Of a DNA stretch of 64,000 nt, positions 11,301 to 26,300 are shown one piece after another. A program made the position numbers and the translations under genes. The first letter of the stretch is position 1. Every line of letters begins with the position of its first letter. The stretch is from Gnetum montanum. Its lineage: Eukaryota > Streptophyta > Gnetopsida > Gnetales > Gnetaceae. The stretch lies in contig MNCI01008673.1 in NCBI GenBank assembly GCA_015680685.1, positions 308,722 to 372,721 of the forward strand, read 5' to 3'. Under the pieces are notes generated by a model, which was not told the origin of the DNA, made no database searches, and saw only the letters and a program-made list of their open reading frames with translations.

Positions 11301-14300
11301 TAGAAATTTTGAGTATTCCAACTGGTTTTGAGAATGCAGCAGTTTGTATGCATTTATTGAATTATTACAGGTTGATTGAAATAGTTTCTAAATATTTCTC
11401 TTTTCTTTCTCTGATTTTGTTATTGGCGTTCCATGTATCATAAACAAATAAATGAAATGATCTGTGAGAGTCAGTGTTATCATTATTTAAAAAAGAAAAA
11501 AACCACTCTGAAGCCTGTTAGGATTTAAGATGTGCATTAGAGATAACTATGATACACATGGACTAATGACAATTTGCTAAGTTCATTAGGAGAATCTTGA
11601 CATTAATGCAGGTTAATTAAAGCACCTACTTTCATAGAAGTACTCTGTACCTCACCTTATGGATAGTTGTTGCTAGATTAATGTTTAGTTTCATTCATAA
11701 CAATGATAGCAGCTAACAGGTTGTGCAACCTTGTTTTGCAAAAACCTCACACAGAGGTGGTTTGATGCATGCCTCAAATTTTACCAAGTTATTGGGGAAG
11801 CAAATTGATTTGTACATAGAATAGCTAGAAAACAAAATGGCCAACTATACACATATAATATGAGGTCCAATGTCATTATTGTGATAGTGAAGGCTATTTA
11901 AAGGAGAGGGAGAGATGTAATAGATGTAACAAGAAATTCACTTCTTAATAAGAAAACAGTCTACATACTTTTCTGGGATTGTTTCCCTTCACATTGAGGG
12001 GTTTTCACATAAATCTGTCTCTCATTTCATGTTTGTTTACTATCAACAATTGCATGAGTGAATTAATTTTTTAGTTTTGGGTTTTAAGCATAACAAGTGG
12101 TATTAGAGCCTGGTTTGTGTAGATTGTTGGTAGTGCATTGAAGATGGTGGACAAAGTGGAGATTCAAAACCTTACGGGTTCCAATTGGCAGATTTGGAAA
12201 ATTCTGATGACAGATATTCTATATTATAAGGAATGTGAACCTCCCATCATAGAGGGGGCAACAAAGAAACCTCAGAACATGTCCCCAGAAGAGTGGGATA
12301 AGTTGGATTGAAAAGCTCTGTTCTTGATCAGACCTTTTGTCTGATAAAATTCTGTACACAATTGCTGAAGAGAATATAGCATAAGGCTTGTCAAAGAAGT
12401 TAATCAAGCTGTACGAACAACCATTAGCAGCAAACATATTTTATCAAATGAGGAGATTATTCAAGTTGAAGATGAAAGAGATTAGTACAATGGCTCATCA
12501 CCTCTTTGAAATTAACAATTGTTTTTCACAATTGAAAGCACTGAAGGTAGTATTGGATGATGAAGTTAAATCATTGTTGTTGGTCTCTTCTCTTCTAAAT
12601 AGTTGGGAAACAATAGTTACACCAATCAGTACAACATTGGCAACACTGGATTTTGACACTACTATGGCAGCCTTGTTGGGTGCTGAAAAGCGAAATGTGT
12701 CCATGCAATCAACATCATCTGGTGGAGAAGCTTTAAATATTGAAAATAGAGGAAGATCACAACAGCAAGCAGCTCGAGGTAGAGATGATGCTAGACACAT
12801 GAGGAGGCCATGATCACAAATCACAAAGTCAAGAAAGAGGTTATTGGTATTGTCACAAGCCTAGTCATTTGAGAAGAAACTGTCGTGCTCTAAAGGAGAA
12901 AAGGAGCAAAGAAAAATAAGCTTCTTCTCAAGAATCATCAAGTAATTAAAGTAATGGTGAAGTTAGTGTAACTTTATTACTCTTGGTAATACTTTGTGTA
13001 GAAGTAAGTTTTGTCAATATGATGAATGGATAATGGATTCTAGAGCATCATTTCATGTATGCCCATATAAAGAATTTTATAGGACATCTACAAAAGTTGA
13101 AGATGCTCATGTTTGGTTGGGTAATGAACTTGAATGTCTAATCAAAGGTATTGGTGATGTGTTGATCCACCTAGAAGATGGAAGGCAGTTAACTCTTCGA
13201 AATGTTAAGTTTGTACCTGATTTAAGAAGAAATTTGATTTCAATGAGATAGTTAGATGTTGTTGGTTTCAAAACTATATTGGGAGAGAGCTAGTGGAAGA
13301 TCATAAAAGGAATCATGACTGTCCTAAAAGAAGAGAAAAAGGGTTCTTTGTATGTACTAAAGGAGCTTGGGCAAATGGACATACCATGGTAACAAAGGAC
13401 CCTAATGAAGATCTTCAGCTATGGCATCATAGGATGGGACACTTAGGTGAAAAGGAAATAATGGTATTGCAATATGAAAACCTTATTCCTAAATTTTCTT
13501 TAGCTGCACTTCCATTTTTTGAAGATTGTGTTATTGGCAAAAGTCATAGAGTGTTCTTTAAAAGAAATGAATCCCATAAGAAGAACCATTTCTTAGAGTT
13601 AATCCATGGTGATGTTGTTGGTCCTATGAATCCTATGTCATTTAATGGGGACTGTTACTTCATAACATTTATTGATGATTATTCTTGAAAATGTTGGTTG
13701 TATGCTATGAAAAGAAAATATCAGGCTATTGATATGTTTAGAATTTTTAAAGCTAGGGTTGAAAGTGAGAACAATGGAAAGATTGAGTGTTTGCACATTG
13801 ATAATGGAGGAGAATTTTGCTTTAATGTTTTTGGGCAACTTTGTTGTGAAATAGACATCAAAGATGAAAGGGTGGTCCTTGGCACCCCACAATAAAATGG
13901 TGTGGTTGAAAGGTACAACAGAACAATCCTAGCTAGGATTTGAAGCATGTTAAAACATTTTGGATTACTAAAAGATTTTTGGCATGAGGTTGCAAAGATT
14001 GCTGTGTATTTGATTAATAGATTCCGTAATGGACCATTGAATGGAAAAATACTAGAGGTTGAATGAAGTAGGAGGCAAATAAGTTATAACTATGTTAGAA
14101 CCTTTGGTTGTATTGCATATGCATATATTCCCAAAGAAAATGGATCTAAACTTGAGGATGCAACACACAAATGCTTTTTTGTAGGCTATGGAGGTGATGA
14201 TAGGGGATACATATGATGGGATCCAGTCGCTAATAGAATTTTTAGAAGTAAAGATGTTTATTTTAATGCAGATGTAATATATAGTTGAACATTTAGCAGA

Positions 14301-17300
14301 AAAGAAAGAACAAGTAAAAATTGATATATCCTCTATTGTTTCAAGGCAACCGTTGCAACAAATACAAAATCAACAGCCATCTCAAATGTCAAGCCCTATG
14401 CATAAGGACCCAAATGGTATTGAAAACAGGGAAGGGCAAGTCCAAGATGATGAAGGTGAGCACCATGAAGAAGGCATTGGTGAAACACCTCAACATTGAA
14501 TTCGAAGGTCTACTCGCGTTACTAGGCCTCCTAATACTCCAATTTTACAGTGTTCTTTATACTGAAAATGGTGAACCAGAAAGTTTTCAAGAAGCTTTGC
14601 AAAATTCAGATTGGAATCTTTGGAAGTTATCCATGGATAAAGAGATGAATTCACTAAAATAAAATCACACTTGGGAGTTGGTTCCTCTTCCACATAGTAA
14701 AAAAACCTTGAAAAACAGATGCTTGTTTAAAAATCAAAATTGAGGTTGACCAATCAAACAGATACAAGGCTAGGATGGTGGTAAAAGGGTATATATAGAG
14801 AGAAGGTATTGATTTTTTAGAAATTTTCTCTCTTGTTGTAAAACATGCCTAAATTTGGATAACATTATCATTGGTAGCTTGTTTAGATTTGGAATTGGAA
14901 CAGTTAGATGTCAAAACATCATTTTTGCATGGAGATCTAGAAGACGAGATCTACATGCAACAACTAGTATGCTATGTGGATCAACAACAACCTGATTATG
15001 TTTGCAAGTTAAAAATGAGCCTATATGGGTTGAAACAAGCATTGAGGCAGTGGTACAAGAAGTTGGGTAGCATATTAAGTAAATTTATGATTCTTTTGTT
15101 ATATGTTGTGACATGTTGGTTGCTAGTAATGATTTAGCTAAAATCAAGAAGTTGAAAACTAATTTTTAAAAGAAGTTTGCAAAAAAGATTTGGGTGCAAC
15201 TAGATAGATTTTGGGTATACAAATATGGAGGAATAGGATGCAAAGGAAGTTATGGTTAAGCCAGGAAAAGTATTTCAATAAAGTATTACATCAGTTCAAC
15301 ATAGCTTCAACAAAACTTGTAAGTACTCCCCTAGGATCACACTTCAAGCCATCTAAGTATGCCCTAAGACTACTATTGAAAAGAAAGTTATCCCATATTA
15401 GTCAGCTGTGGGAAGTTTAATGTATGCTATGGTCTATACAAGACCAAATATTGCTCATTCAGTGGGAGTTGTAAGTAGGTATATGAGCAACCCTGATATA
15501 AAGTATTGGAATACTGTTAAGTGGATCCTTCATTATTTAAAAGGTACAAAATCCCATTGATTATATTTTGGTAGTTCTGATTTAGAACTTGTTGGATATG
15601 TAGATGCAGATAATGGAAGTGATCTTTATAAAAGAAAATCTACATCAGGATACATCTTTAGTCGTGGAGGAGAAGCCATTAGTTGGATGTCTAGGCTACA
15701 AAATGTTGCATTATCTTCTACAGAATCAGAATATGTAGCATTGTCAGAGGCATGCAAAGAGAAGATATGTCTATAGAGTTTCTTGGATAATTTAAGCCTG
15801 AAATAAAAGTCCTATGATTTGTTATGTGACAGTAAGAGTGCTATACTCTTGGCAAAGAATGCCGCATATCATGCAAAAAACTAAGCACATAGATGTAAGG
15901 TATCATTTCATAAGACAAGCAATTTTTGCAGTTGATATGTGAACAAAAGCTGTTTTTACAGGGAAAACAATGTTTTGCAAGATGAAGACGGGATTGACTT
16001 AATAAGGAAGTTGGAAAGTAGAGCAGATTTGACTTCAAGTAGGAGATTATTGTGGCAGTGAAGTAAAGCCTATTCGTAGATTCTCTCTCTCCTTAATTTT
16101 TAATAAAGAAATGTGTAACTGGTTGTCTTTTTGCTGTGCTTAAGTCAGTAAGATTGATGAGATGTAACTAATGAATTATCAATCACTGAGATACAGTTAA
16201 GCTGATCATTATCCTTAACTGTCAGACTTGACTGATGTAATGTACTCATTGAATGCCTAAAATTATGGGGCTGAAGGCTATTTAAAGAAGAGGGAGAAAG
16301 GTAATAGATGCAATAAGAAATTCACTTCTTAAGAAGAATACAATCTGTCTACTTTCCTGTGGTTGTTTCCGTTCACATTGAGGGGGTTTTCATGTAAATC
16401 TTTGCCTCTCATTTCATGTTTGTTTACTTTCAACAATTGCATGAGTGAATTTATTTTTCAGTTCTGGGTTATAAGCATAACACTAGGGAGTGTCATCCAA
16501 ATCTATGTCTTGTCAATATCTTTATTGTGGTTGTGTTTCTTTCTGTTTTGCACAAATGAAACAAGTTTGGGACTCTTGTTTTTTTACACTTTTTTTTGGA
16601 CTACACCTTGACATGCCTTATATATAGGTGCTTCATAGTATACATACAATGTACATGTGAGCGGCTTCTGTTTTGCTCCAAATGTCTATATCTTGCCTTA
16701 CTCAATTCCTAAGGGCCAATGACACAGTATATTAAACCTAACTAAGCTCATATATTGGCAGTGTTGGTTTTTATCTACTTTCAAAGATAAATATATACGA
16801 AATAAAAGATGTAATCCATCCAGAGCATGATCTGGTATGTAGTTAATTTAGTACTCTTGAATGTGTTTACTCCGAACAATTGCTTTACACACGATGACAA
16901 GTTTAAGTCAAATGAGATTTTTTAACTTGGATCAGATAACGCTTTTCTAATCAATTCTTATTTGGATTTATTTTGTGGAATCAATAACCATATATTCACT
17001 GCAGTCATTTGTTGATTTAGGTAACTTTTTCATCCATTTGAAAATTTGCAAGTTTATCTTGTGTATTGTTAATGGAAACCACTTAGCATAGTTCTGGCTT
17101 CAGTCATTTGTTCAGTTTATTTATTTTCATCTGGCAATAGTTTCATTTATTATGTTTACAATGGATTTTCATTATGTAGGTTTACAGTTTGCAACAAGGA
17201 AGAAGAGATGTTGAAACTCTTTTAACCATGGGAATTATGGAAGATGTGAGCATTGTTCCACAGTCTACTGGAGGTATGCGTAAGTTTGCAAATATGTTAA

Positions 17301-20300
17301 ACATGTGTGTAAAGATTCTGCTTGCCTCTAATGGCCAAGAGAAGATAGCATTGGTAAATAAATTATTCAGAATTCCAATGTTACCTGCTAGACTGAATGT
17401 GATGCTTTGAAAACGTGGCTAGACTTTGGAATATGAAATAAATATGGTCAAGGCTTAAATATGCTTTAAAGTTTGTTATCTGCTGCTACATAATGGTGGA
17501 TCCTAGAGTTGTCCGTCTACAATCAAGCGTTCTCCATAGTTGCAATCTTTTAGTAATGGGAATATGTAAACTTCTTCATCCATTTCCTTTAGCTTATATG
17601 TCTGCCTACAACGCTATCATTTTCTAGTGATAAAAGAGAGCTTTTCTAAGTCTGATCTGAATTGCAGCTCTTGTGCTTAAGAAAATTTTAAAAAATAATT
17701 CTCTGTGCAAGTTGCAAAACCATAGTTGATCCAGGGATGTTTGTTTGGTCTTCTTCTTTAAAAGAAACTTACAAAACCATAGTTGGAAGAAGCAACATTC
17801 AAGTACTGCAGCATATAATTTTTTTTTTTTGAAAAAAGGATAGGTTAAATTAATGTAAGAAAGTATGGTTNNNNNNNNNNNNGGGTGTGTGGGTGGGTGG
17901 GTGGGTGTGGTGCGAGGGAGGGAGGGGAGAACCTCACCCCACCACTCCCACCCCAAAACAAAATCCTAGGGGAGAACCATCCCCCAAAGGAACATCATGA
18001 CACAAAGGGGATAACTACCTCCCATCGTAGATGAGGGGGCAACCCTAGCACAACGGATAACAAACAAGCCCACTAAGGGGCAACCACAAGTAAGACAGAT
18101 TGTCCCATAGAGGGGAACACAAACCCACCAAGGGGGAAACCACAGTCAAGGACAAAAACAAAACATGGAGCAAAACTTGACTACAGAGGTTACATCAAAC
18201 ATGATGTGGCAGCCAGGTGTAGGCACACTTGACCCTCTCCTGGGAGTGGATCCCATCTCGGACCACTCTCCAATGTTGAGTGGTCATGAAAGTTGTAGCC
18301 TCCTGAAAATGCTTGTACTTTTCCTCCTTTGCCTATCTCTCCGTAGGAGGTAGCTTTTGAGTCTTGTTAGGGTGGAACTTAGCTATAGTGGCCCAAATAT
18401 AGCGGAGTAGTCCACACAACATTTCTGTTTATACCTATAATCACATAGGGGCATTGCCCCTACCTAAGCCAACAGCGAGCATCAGATTCATGCAATTTGT
18501 TGTTCCTCAAGAAGTGTCTGAACACGTTGCTCTTCCTCTTCCTCTTCACACATCTTCTGCTGTTGCTCTTCCCTAAGCAGATTCTTCTGGATCTGTTGCT
18601 GCAACTGCTCCTCCCTTTCATTCCACAAGGCCACCTCGTGTTGTTCTCTTTGCTGGTTTTGCTCCTTTGCCCCCTCCCTGCAACGTAGGCTCTCCTCCAA
18701 AGCCTTGGCTTGATCCTTTTGGGTCCGTTTAAGGAGGACGACCTCCCACTTTGCACACTCCTCCTTGCACACCTTGGTCTCCATATCTGCCACCATCTTG
18801 CAGAGTTGCCCCTCGAACTTGGCCTGCAGTTCTTGGTGCAAGGCTTCCTAAGCCAGGAGGAACTGCTCATTGTAACATGATTTATAGAGCGTGTAAATAG
18901 TAAAGTTGTATGTATGGGAGTTTCAAATATCAGTACTGTTAAGTGATAGTTAAGCCATCTCTTTGAATTTCCAAATGACAGCCACATAATCACAAATAAG
19001 AAATTGCTGAGATGTGGTTTTGGTTGTTTTATAGAGTGGACATTTAGTATTGACTTGTCATCCATGATTGCAGAAATAATGAATTTTTCCGAAGGAGATT
19101 GTCCAAGGAGTGAGTTTTGTTTAGCATTAAGTCTTACCAATCTTCGAAATTGCAGCATCAATTAACAAGTCATAGGCCTGTTAACCAAATATTTGTTGCT
19201 GCTGTTCCATTGCAGGTGGCTGTTGATAATATTATATGTCTATTCGACCATGCCCTGCCCTTAAGTCTGTGCCAAATTGCAGAAGCGTTTGCAATAATTG
19301 GAGTAATATGGAAGAGTATGCTTATCTATATTGGCTATGGTTCTCAGACAAGATTGCCATAAAAACTTTTTTAACAAATCTATTTCAAACTTTACTGTAC
19401 ATAAACCCCTAATCTGCATTATAATTCCTTCACAATAAAGATCTTTCCTTGTTTTCGATTGTACTAGTTACAATAGTTGTTCTAAAACATAATGTAAAAT
19501 GCACAGGAACTGTTTGCATGCATGTTTTAATCAATTTGTAAGCTTCTTTTTTAGAGAAAAGGTTAGGATGTTATTATAATACAAAAAGTTACATCAGAGG
19601 TTGGGGGAAAGGGACCGCCAAAGCAGATGGAAAAACATCAAAGCCAGGGGAGAAGGCTCCTTGGTGTAGGGACACCTCTCTTGATTCCCTTGTTCTACCC
19701 TACATGTTGTGTATCTTTTTGAGTTGATTTTGTTGATAATGATTCTTGGATGTTTTTAGCTTATTCTGATGAGTTCAGGAGGTTCCAAGGTCTATGGGGA
19801 CTTGTTTGGAGGTGTCCAGAGGCATTTGGCATCAAAATGAGCATTTTTATTTTTGCCACCTGCAGGATGGACATCTCTCTAGAAAGATCTCCCCTAAGTT
19901 GTCTCACCTAAAGTGTAGACGTCTCAGGATCAAAGTAGACGTCTACAAAAAACAGTAGATGTCTCTTCCGAAAGCAGGGCTTTCATAGTAGACATCCTAG
20001 AAAAGCCAAAGATGACCCAGATGCATGGGGAAACTTCTGAAAACGCTGTTCCAATTTGGGAAACAACTAAAGCAAGATGGAAACAGCCAGGGAGAAGGTG
20101 AGAAAAATTGGGAAACATCTAAAGAATCTCAAGTTGAGTTCAGGAAAGGTTTCTAGGATTTTTACCTTCTGGTTGCTTATAAATATTGATGTAATTCACC
20201 ATTGTAAGTGCCGCAGTGCAAATATTGAAGGCCAAACATCCCAACAAAGGGCAAGAGTGAGAGTTCTTGAGGGAAGAGAGCTTGTGCAAGAACAGAGCTT

Positions 20301-23300
20301 GTGCAAGGAAGTTGAGTGAAAGGCAAGGGAGAGCACTTGAGAGAGGTTAGGAGAATCTGTTATAAGTGTCTTAGCTTGAGCTTGGGCTCCATTTTGAGCA
20401 ATTGAGGATTAAGAGGGGACAAGTGTGGCCTTTAACATCCTTGGGAGAGTTGTGATTTGAGCTTAGCTCCTCATCTTTGATGTATTTTCTATGTATTTTG
20501 AGAATTATCTTAATATAAGGGAGATTTTCTCCATTTTATTGTGTTATTCTTATTCCCTAAGCTAGATCTGCTTGGAAGTTGTGGATTGGGTCCTATTGGG
20601 GTCTATCAAGGTGCAACACCTCTGCACCACTCCCCAAACCCAACCAAGATCGACAAACATACAATCAAAACAAGCTGGCATGAAGTGTAACACTGAAGGG
20701 GCCCCAGCTCATGACCATGATTCCTGCAAAAGCCTAGAAACTGACAACAAGGTTGTTTAACATATTGACAGAAACAGCATGCCATCAAGGAAAAGGCAAT
20801 GATTTATAAACACAAAAGGGCCTTTTCTGTCCATGCACCTTATTTACAATGCCATATTTCTCCTTGGAATTGATAAAATTAGTAGCCCTACTGAAAAGCC
20901 TGATATCTGTCTTTCCTCTGCATCCGCTGCTCAGCATCTGGACAATGTGCCTTGTCTGAGTGTAATTAGAAGGACATTTGCCTGATGTAAGAGTGGAGGA
21001 TGTACCAGGGGGCCTTCTTGTTAATACCAAGGGGAACATTGGAACATTTCATAGACTTGAACTATTCCTTAGTGTTTGATTTATGATGTGCCTTGAGGTG
21101 CAACCTTATTTATTCCTGCTCTTGTTGCTATTGCTCCTCCAACGCTCTATGTCTTTCCTCCTTTGCTTCCTTTTTCAGCTCCTCCCAGATGTAACACCCA
21201 TCCCTAGGAAGCAAGAGTTAACGCTCAAAGTCCCCAACAAGATGGCTGAAAAGGCAAGGATAAACATTAAGACATCCCAGCTGAAGTCCAAATACCTCCA
21301 ACAAGCTCCTGAATGCCCCGGAACATCCCGAAACACCCTGGAATAATCACCAACAAGGCCGACACAAGAACACACACACACAAAACCAGTCATTGAGAAT
21401 TACACGAGGGCTGGGTGATATCCTCATCATGAAGAATGACCTTTGGGTAGAGCTTACTAGTTGAGAGAAATGGACCTCTCCATGAAGCATTTTTTTTAAA
21501 GCTTCATTGTAGTGTTGATCCAGAATCCTTCCCTTGTCTCTCCTTGTGAAGAGAGAGGTTGTCCCACCTGGTAGCTGTGGAGAGAGGCCTGCTTACACTG
21601 GAGGATCTGCACTATGCGATTGAACCTATTGGCTAGGCAGCTGACCTGGAAGCGGTTAGTTTTATGCCAATTGAAAACCAGGCTGGTTGTGCAGCCAAAC
21701 AGCTCAAGAGCTCTCAAAACCTTTTGAGCTTCCAGAATGCAGACCTTGAAGAAGATGAGGGATGTCATCATGCCAGAGACTACTGCAGAAACATTCTGTA
21801 GATCCTTGGTTGTTGTTTTACCTCCGCTGCTAACTGCTTCTGGATTCAGGTTGGAGCCATTGCTCATGCCTAACCTTTGCATGTTGCCTTATTGTGCTAT
21901 GGGGATATGCTGAGGGGATTTGTTGAGACATGTCCTTTTGTCATACAAATTTGACATAGATTCAGGTAGTTTTCAAAGATGATTTGTTGTAGGAAGTGAC
22001 TATGTGGTCCTTCCAACACAATTTGTGAAAGGGCTTTAGTGCCTTCCAACATTCTCACACAGATGCTGATTACAACTCTTGACAAACCAGTGGAAATTTG
22101 AGAATCCATCATGAGAATTTTGTTGAAAATATTAATGATTTCTGTTAAGACCCCTTTTGACCAGAACTGCGTAGGTAGGCTAGGTCACTTCATCCAAATT
22201 GCTATCCACTGTCTAGCTTGAATGTGGTTTTATAACAACTTTTTCCCTAGCAACAGCCTTGGCTTCCATTTCTCAACTTGCATGAATAAATTTCCTACTT
22301 GCCAGGCCATGGCAGCTTCAGTTTCTTGCATATGCTTCTTGGTAGCAAAATTTGAAAAGACCACATTACCTCTCAAGGGCTAGATTTCTGGAGCCACCCC
22401 CTGCACGCCTTGAGAGCCTAGACCTGCAAATCCCATGCTGTGGATGTCCATCCATTGAATGATCTGATGAGGGCATTTTGGAATCGATATTTCTACACTT
22501 TTAGTGATTTTTGCTAATCTGCAGATTCTTCAGGTTCTGCATGTGGTGTTCCAATCTTCCTCAGGTTCCGATGCTACTCCTTAGCTAGCACCTCAGACCC
22601 GTAACCCTCTGTATCGCCACCGGCTTTCTAGCAGCCTCTCTTACCTAATCCTGCACTGCCTGAATGCTCTCCCATCATTTCTCAAATTCCCATGAACTTC
22701 CCCAAATTGAAATTTAATTTTAATTGTTGAGTAGGATTTAATTTCAGTAGATCTGGAACCCATGATAATTTTTTCGGGAATTATGTGCAGATCATGAATG
22801 TTTCCTTGTTTTGGTATATCAGTGACATGTTTACAGCTATTTTAAATTGAGTTTCTCATTTGCTTTGTATAATGATTTAATTTCATAAATAAAAATCCAA
22901 GTTGGAATATGGAAACATCAGGAATTCTTGCAGTTACTTTTAACATTCCATTGCTGGGTATTGTATACTTGTTGAAATAACAACCGCTAACAGGAATATA
23001 CTTTACGCAGTCGAGGTCCGCTTCTGTGATAACTTCATTATAATTTCATTAGACTGTCAATTTGATAGGATAGAATATGGTAAACTGTTTTGTTATGGGA
23101 TAATGTCTGAAGCAACGTATGGTCTGTTCATGCAGATCCACGGAAAGTGGATTTAACATTGAATGTTGTTGAACGTGTTAGTGGGGGGTTCTCAGCTGGA
23201 GGAGGAATTTCAGGAAGCGGGTATTATTTAATATCCAATTAGTACACTGCCTGATAAAATATTAATTAACATTTTTGGACTATTACAATTTCCTAGTATC

Positions 23301-26300
23301 ATATTATTTTTTATGCTTGCAGGATGTCTGGTGGTGGCCTTCTATCAGGGCTTATTGGAAGGTAGATGACATATTTGATTCATAAAACTTTGTACTCTTA
23401 TTTTGTTGTACCAACAACAATTTTTATAGCAATTACATTCCTACAGACAGCGTTAGTACAAAAACAGGAGGTTTTGTTTAATGTTGCAGTATAATTTAGG
23501 ATGAAAGAAGGTAGGCATGTTAATGGAATGCCTTCAATTCATTTGAAATGACACTAATGCACCCTTGTATTGCCAAATGTTTCACGCCAATACCATCCCC
23601 AAGATGAGATATTATTTCCTACCATGTTTCAAAAGATTAACTCAAGATGTTAGAGAACACAAAGGTATGATATTGAAAGGAAAATATATTTGTATTTCTT
23701 CTTTAGATAAATCTTTGAAGTGGAAAACCTTTTTACAATAGTGGAGGATTTTGTATTGATCATCATCATCATTTTAGCCTTATCCTAACTATATGGGTTG
23801 GCTATATGAATTCTTTTCTGCCATACTTCTAATATGAACCAAATTAATATGAATACCCAAATTTTGGATATCTTTCTTTATTCTTACATGACAGGGATGC
23901 TTTGTTCTACCTCTTAGTTGTTTTCTCTTAACTTTAATAAAATTATAAATAACTCATCCATAAGAAATGGCGGGTGATTTAGAGCCGGCTGCCAAACTGA
24001 TCCTAACCTTTCATTCTCACTGAGGCTTGGGACTGGCCATATTAAAATTGGAAAGAGGTTAGGCTCTTGCTTATCCACCTCCTTTTCCAGGACCCTACCT
24101 TAGTAGGATGAGCATTGAGCCTTTGGGTGATGATCCTTTTTTTTATATTTTTCTATTTCTTACCCTTGTATGGTTACTCATCAAAATCCCTTCTGATTGT
24201 TACCTAGGATTATGTGTCAGAAGCTTTATGTAACTATGGACATCTTGCTTTTTTTTGAGGTTCAGGGGTAGTTCTATGCATAAAGATTACAAAGCCCTGG
24301 CCATTCTTTCTATGTTAGCATAACTTTCTTTTATTGAACTTTCTAGTGTTCTATGACAATCTGATAACTTCTTAAATACATCATCCATGTTAACGTTCCT
24401 CTGTTCTTCCAAACATGTTTTTAATTTAACATCCTAGATACTGGTGTAATTTCATTATCGACAATTACGGACTTGATGTGAGAGCTCTTTGTGCAGTTCC
24501 TATGATAGCTTTATGTGTTGTGGGTACTATACATTTAGAGTTAATATTGTGGATCTTGAAGGTTGTAGCAGTCGACTACTCTCAGGCAGGGGTTCCTATA
24601 ATTTCACTCCCTGTGACAATATTTGCTTTGCCCTAAATGTTTCCCACCATTATACTTGGTGACAACTGTTGAAACCACTGAGAATTAATCTGTAGAGGAT
24701 TTGAAATCGGTATGATTTCAAATTGGAAAACATCATGTTTTGAACGATCAAGATTGAACAAAAAAAACCTAGTTAGTATGTAATTCCAGAGCCCTTAAGA
24801 ATTTGTCTATGAAATACAGTTTACCTTTTGTTTTGTTTTTTTTTTTGTCTTGAATTTTTGGGCAAACTCCAAAAACTAGTGGAAGTTTAGAAAAATGTCC
24901 ACTGTCCAAAATGCCTGCTCAAAACCATACAGACAATCACTCTACCACCTGATGATTCCCAGATTGCTGCATTGCAAATAACTGTTGGTTCATCATATAG
25001 GCTTGTGGCGTCCGTATCTAGATACAATGTTACCATTGGAACGTAAGTGAAATATTTTCCCTGTAGAAAAGCTTAAAAGCAGATCATGAAAATTCCCAAA
25101 GTTATTGTTTTGTATTGGAAATGGTTACATATACGAATCGTTGATTGGCAAGGCCATCTATTCATTTCATTCTAACATTTTAATGACATATTCAATGCTT
25201 TTTTACTCTTAATAGTTTAACTAGTGGTTGTTATACCAAAAGTATAAAGAACTTCTTTTTCTATATTCTTCTGTATCGTCAAATAGTAATGTCAGCGGGT
25301 TAGGGGAAGTTTTGCAGCATGGATTAGTCAGATTGTTTTTCATCTACATTGAAAGAATCTTTCAATAAATAGTTTGTTATTTGTATTGTCCTTCGTGATG
25401 TGTACTGATGTGGGTTTTCCTGTTATCCAGTTTTGCATATTCAAATAGAAATGTGTTTGGACGCAATCAGAAGCTCAACATTTCTGTTGAACGGGGCCAG
25501 TTAGATTCATCATTTAGGGTTAACTACACTGATCCTTGGATTGAAGGTGATGATAAGAGGACATCAAGATCAATCACTTTTCAGGTGGCTGCTTCATTAT
25601 TTGAGTTACAATATTTATTTCCACTTCTTTATATGAATGAATCCTTAGTGGGGGTGTTATGTAAAGCAGAATTCTCGGACACCAGGGAATCTAATTTATG
25701 GACCAAGTCAAAGTTCCGGTCCAGGTGATCCAACATCATTGAATCCGTTGACAATTGGAAGACTAATGGCAAGTATTGATTATAGTCGTCCACTCAGACC
25801 TAGGTGGAGTGGAACTGCAGGTGTCAGTTTCCAGGTATACCAATAACTATTGCGACCAACGAATTAATTGAAATAAGTTAACAAAATCTTTTTGTTTGCC
25901 CTGGCCCAAGAAAAAAGAAAACCAAAAGGTTTAAGGTTACTTTCTTCAAAAAGATGACTTTTTAAGAACTTTTGGTTTAGTTTTTGGAGAAATAACTTTT
26001 TCACTATTTTTACTATTCGATATAATCGCCAACGTTGTGAATAGTGTAACATGTTAACAGCGTGCTGGACCTTTAGAGCGTGATCCTGAAGGCCAAATTA
26101 GCATATCAGACATGTATGGGGCTCCCCTTACATTTAGGTGAGCATTTTATTTTTTAAGTTCATTCATTGTTCACTTGAATCTGTGAGATGCATCTAATTT
26201 GAGACATTAGTTTTATTACAGTGGAAAGGAAATTGATGACATGCTGATTGCTAAATTGGAGACTGTCTACGCTGATTCTAATGATCGCGGATCATCAATG

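Larger units (their letters stand above)
12096..16049 (+). mobile_element. Decayed Ty1/Copia element inside OEP80 intron 5 (internal region)
   Basis: The order is primer-binding site, gag, protease, GAG-pre-integrase, integrase, reverse transcriptase, RNase H. Integrase before reverse transcriptase is diagnostic of Copia. It lies in the same orientation as the host gene, between exons 5 and 6. Every domain has stops, shifts or lost catalytic residues, so the copy is inactive. The host reading frame is unaffected because the element is intronic. Confidence 0.9.
17821..18880 (-). mobile_element. LINE-like relic with poly(T) left end
   Basis: A run of T (from 17818) followed by GAAAAAAGGATAGG looks like the A-tail and 3' end of a minus-oriented LINE-type copy, similar to the ends at 8581 and 19555. 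A short assembly gap (17871-17882) adjoins a GGGTG-rich microsatellite. The minus strand at 18488-18841 encodes a Gln/Glu-rich coiled coil. Right end not resolved. Confidence 0.4.

Noticed and set aside
12388-15420. Separate host genes inside intron 5
   Set aside because: All pieces fit, in order, the domains of one decayed Copia element.
17624-17956. Minus-strand open frame across the gap at 17871-17882
   Set aside because: It crosses N bases and a GGGTG simple repeat, and shows no domain.
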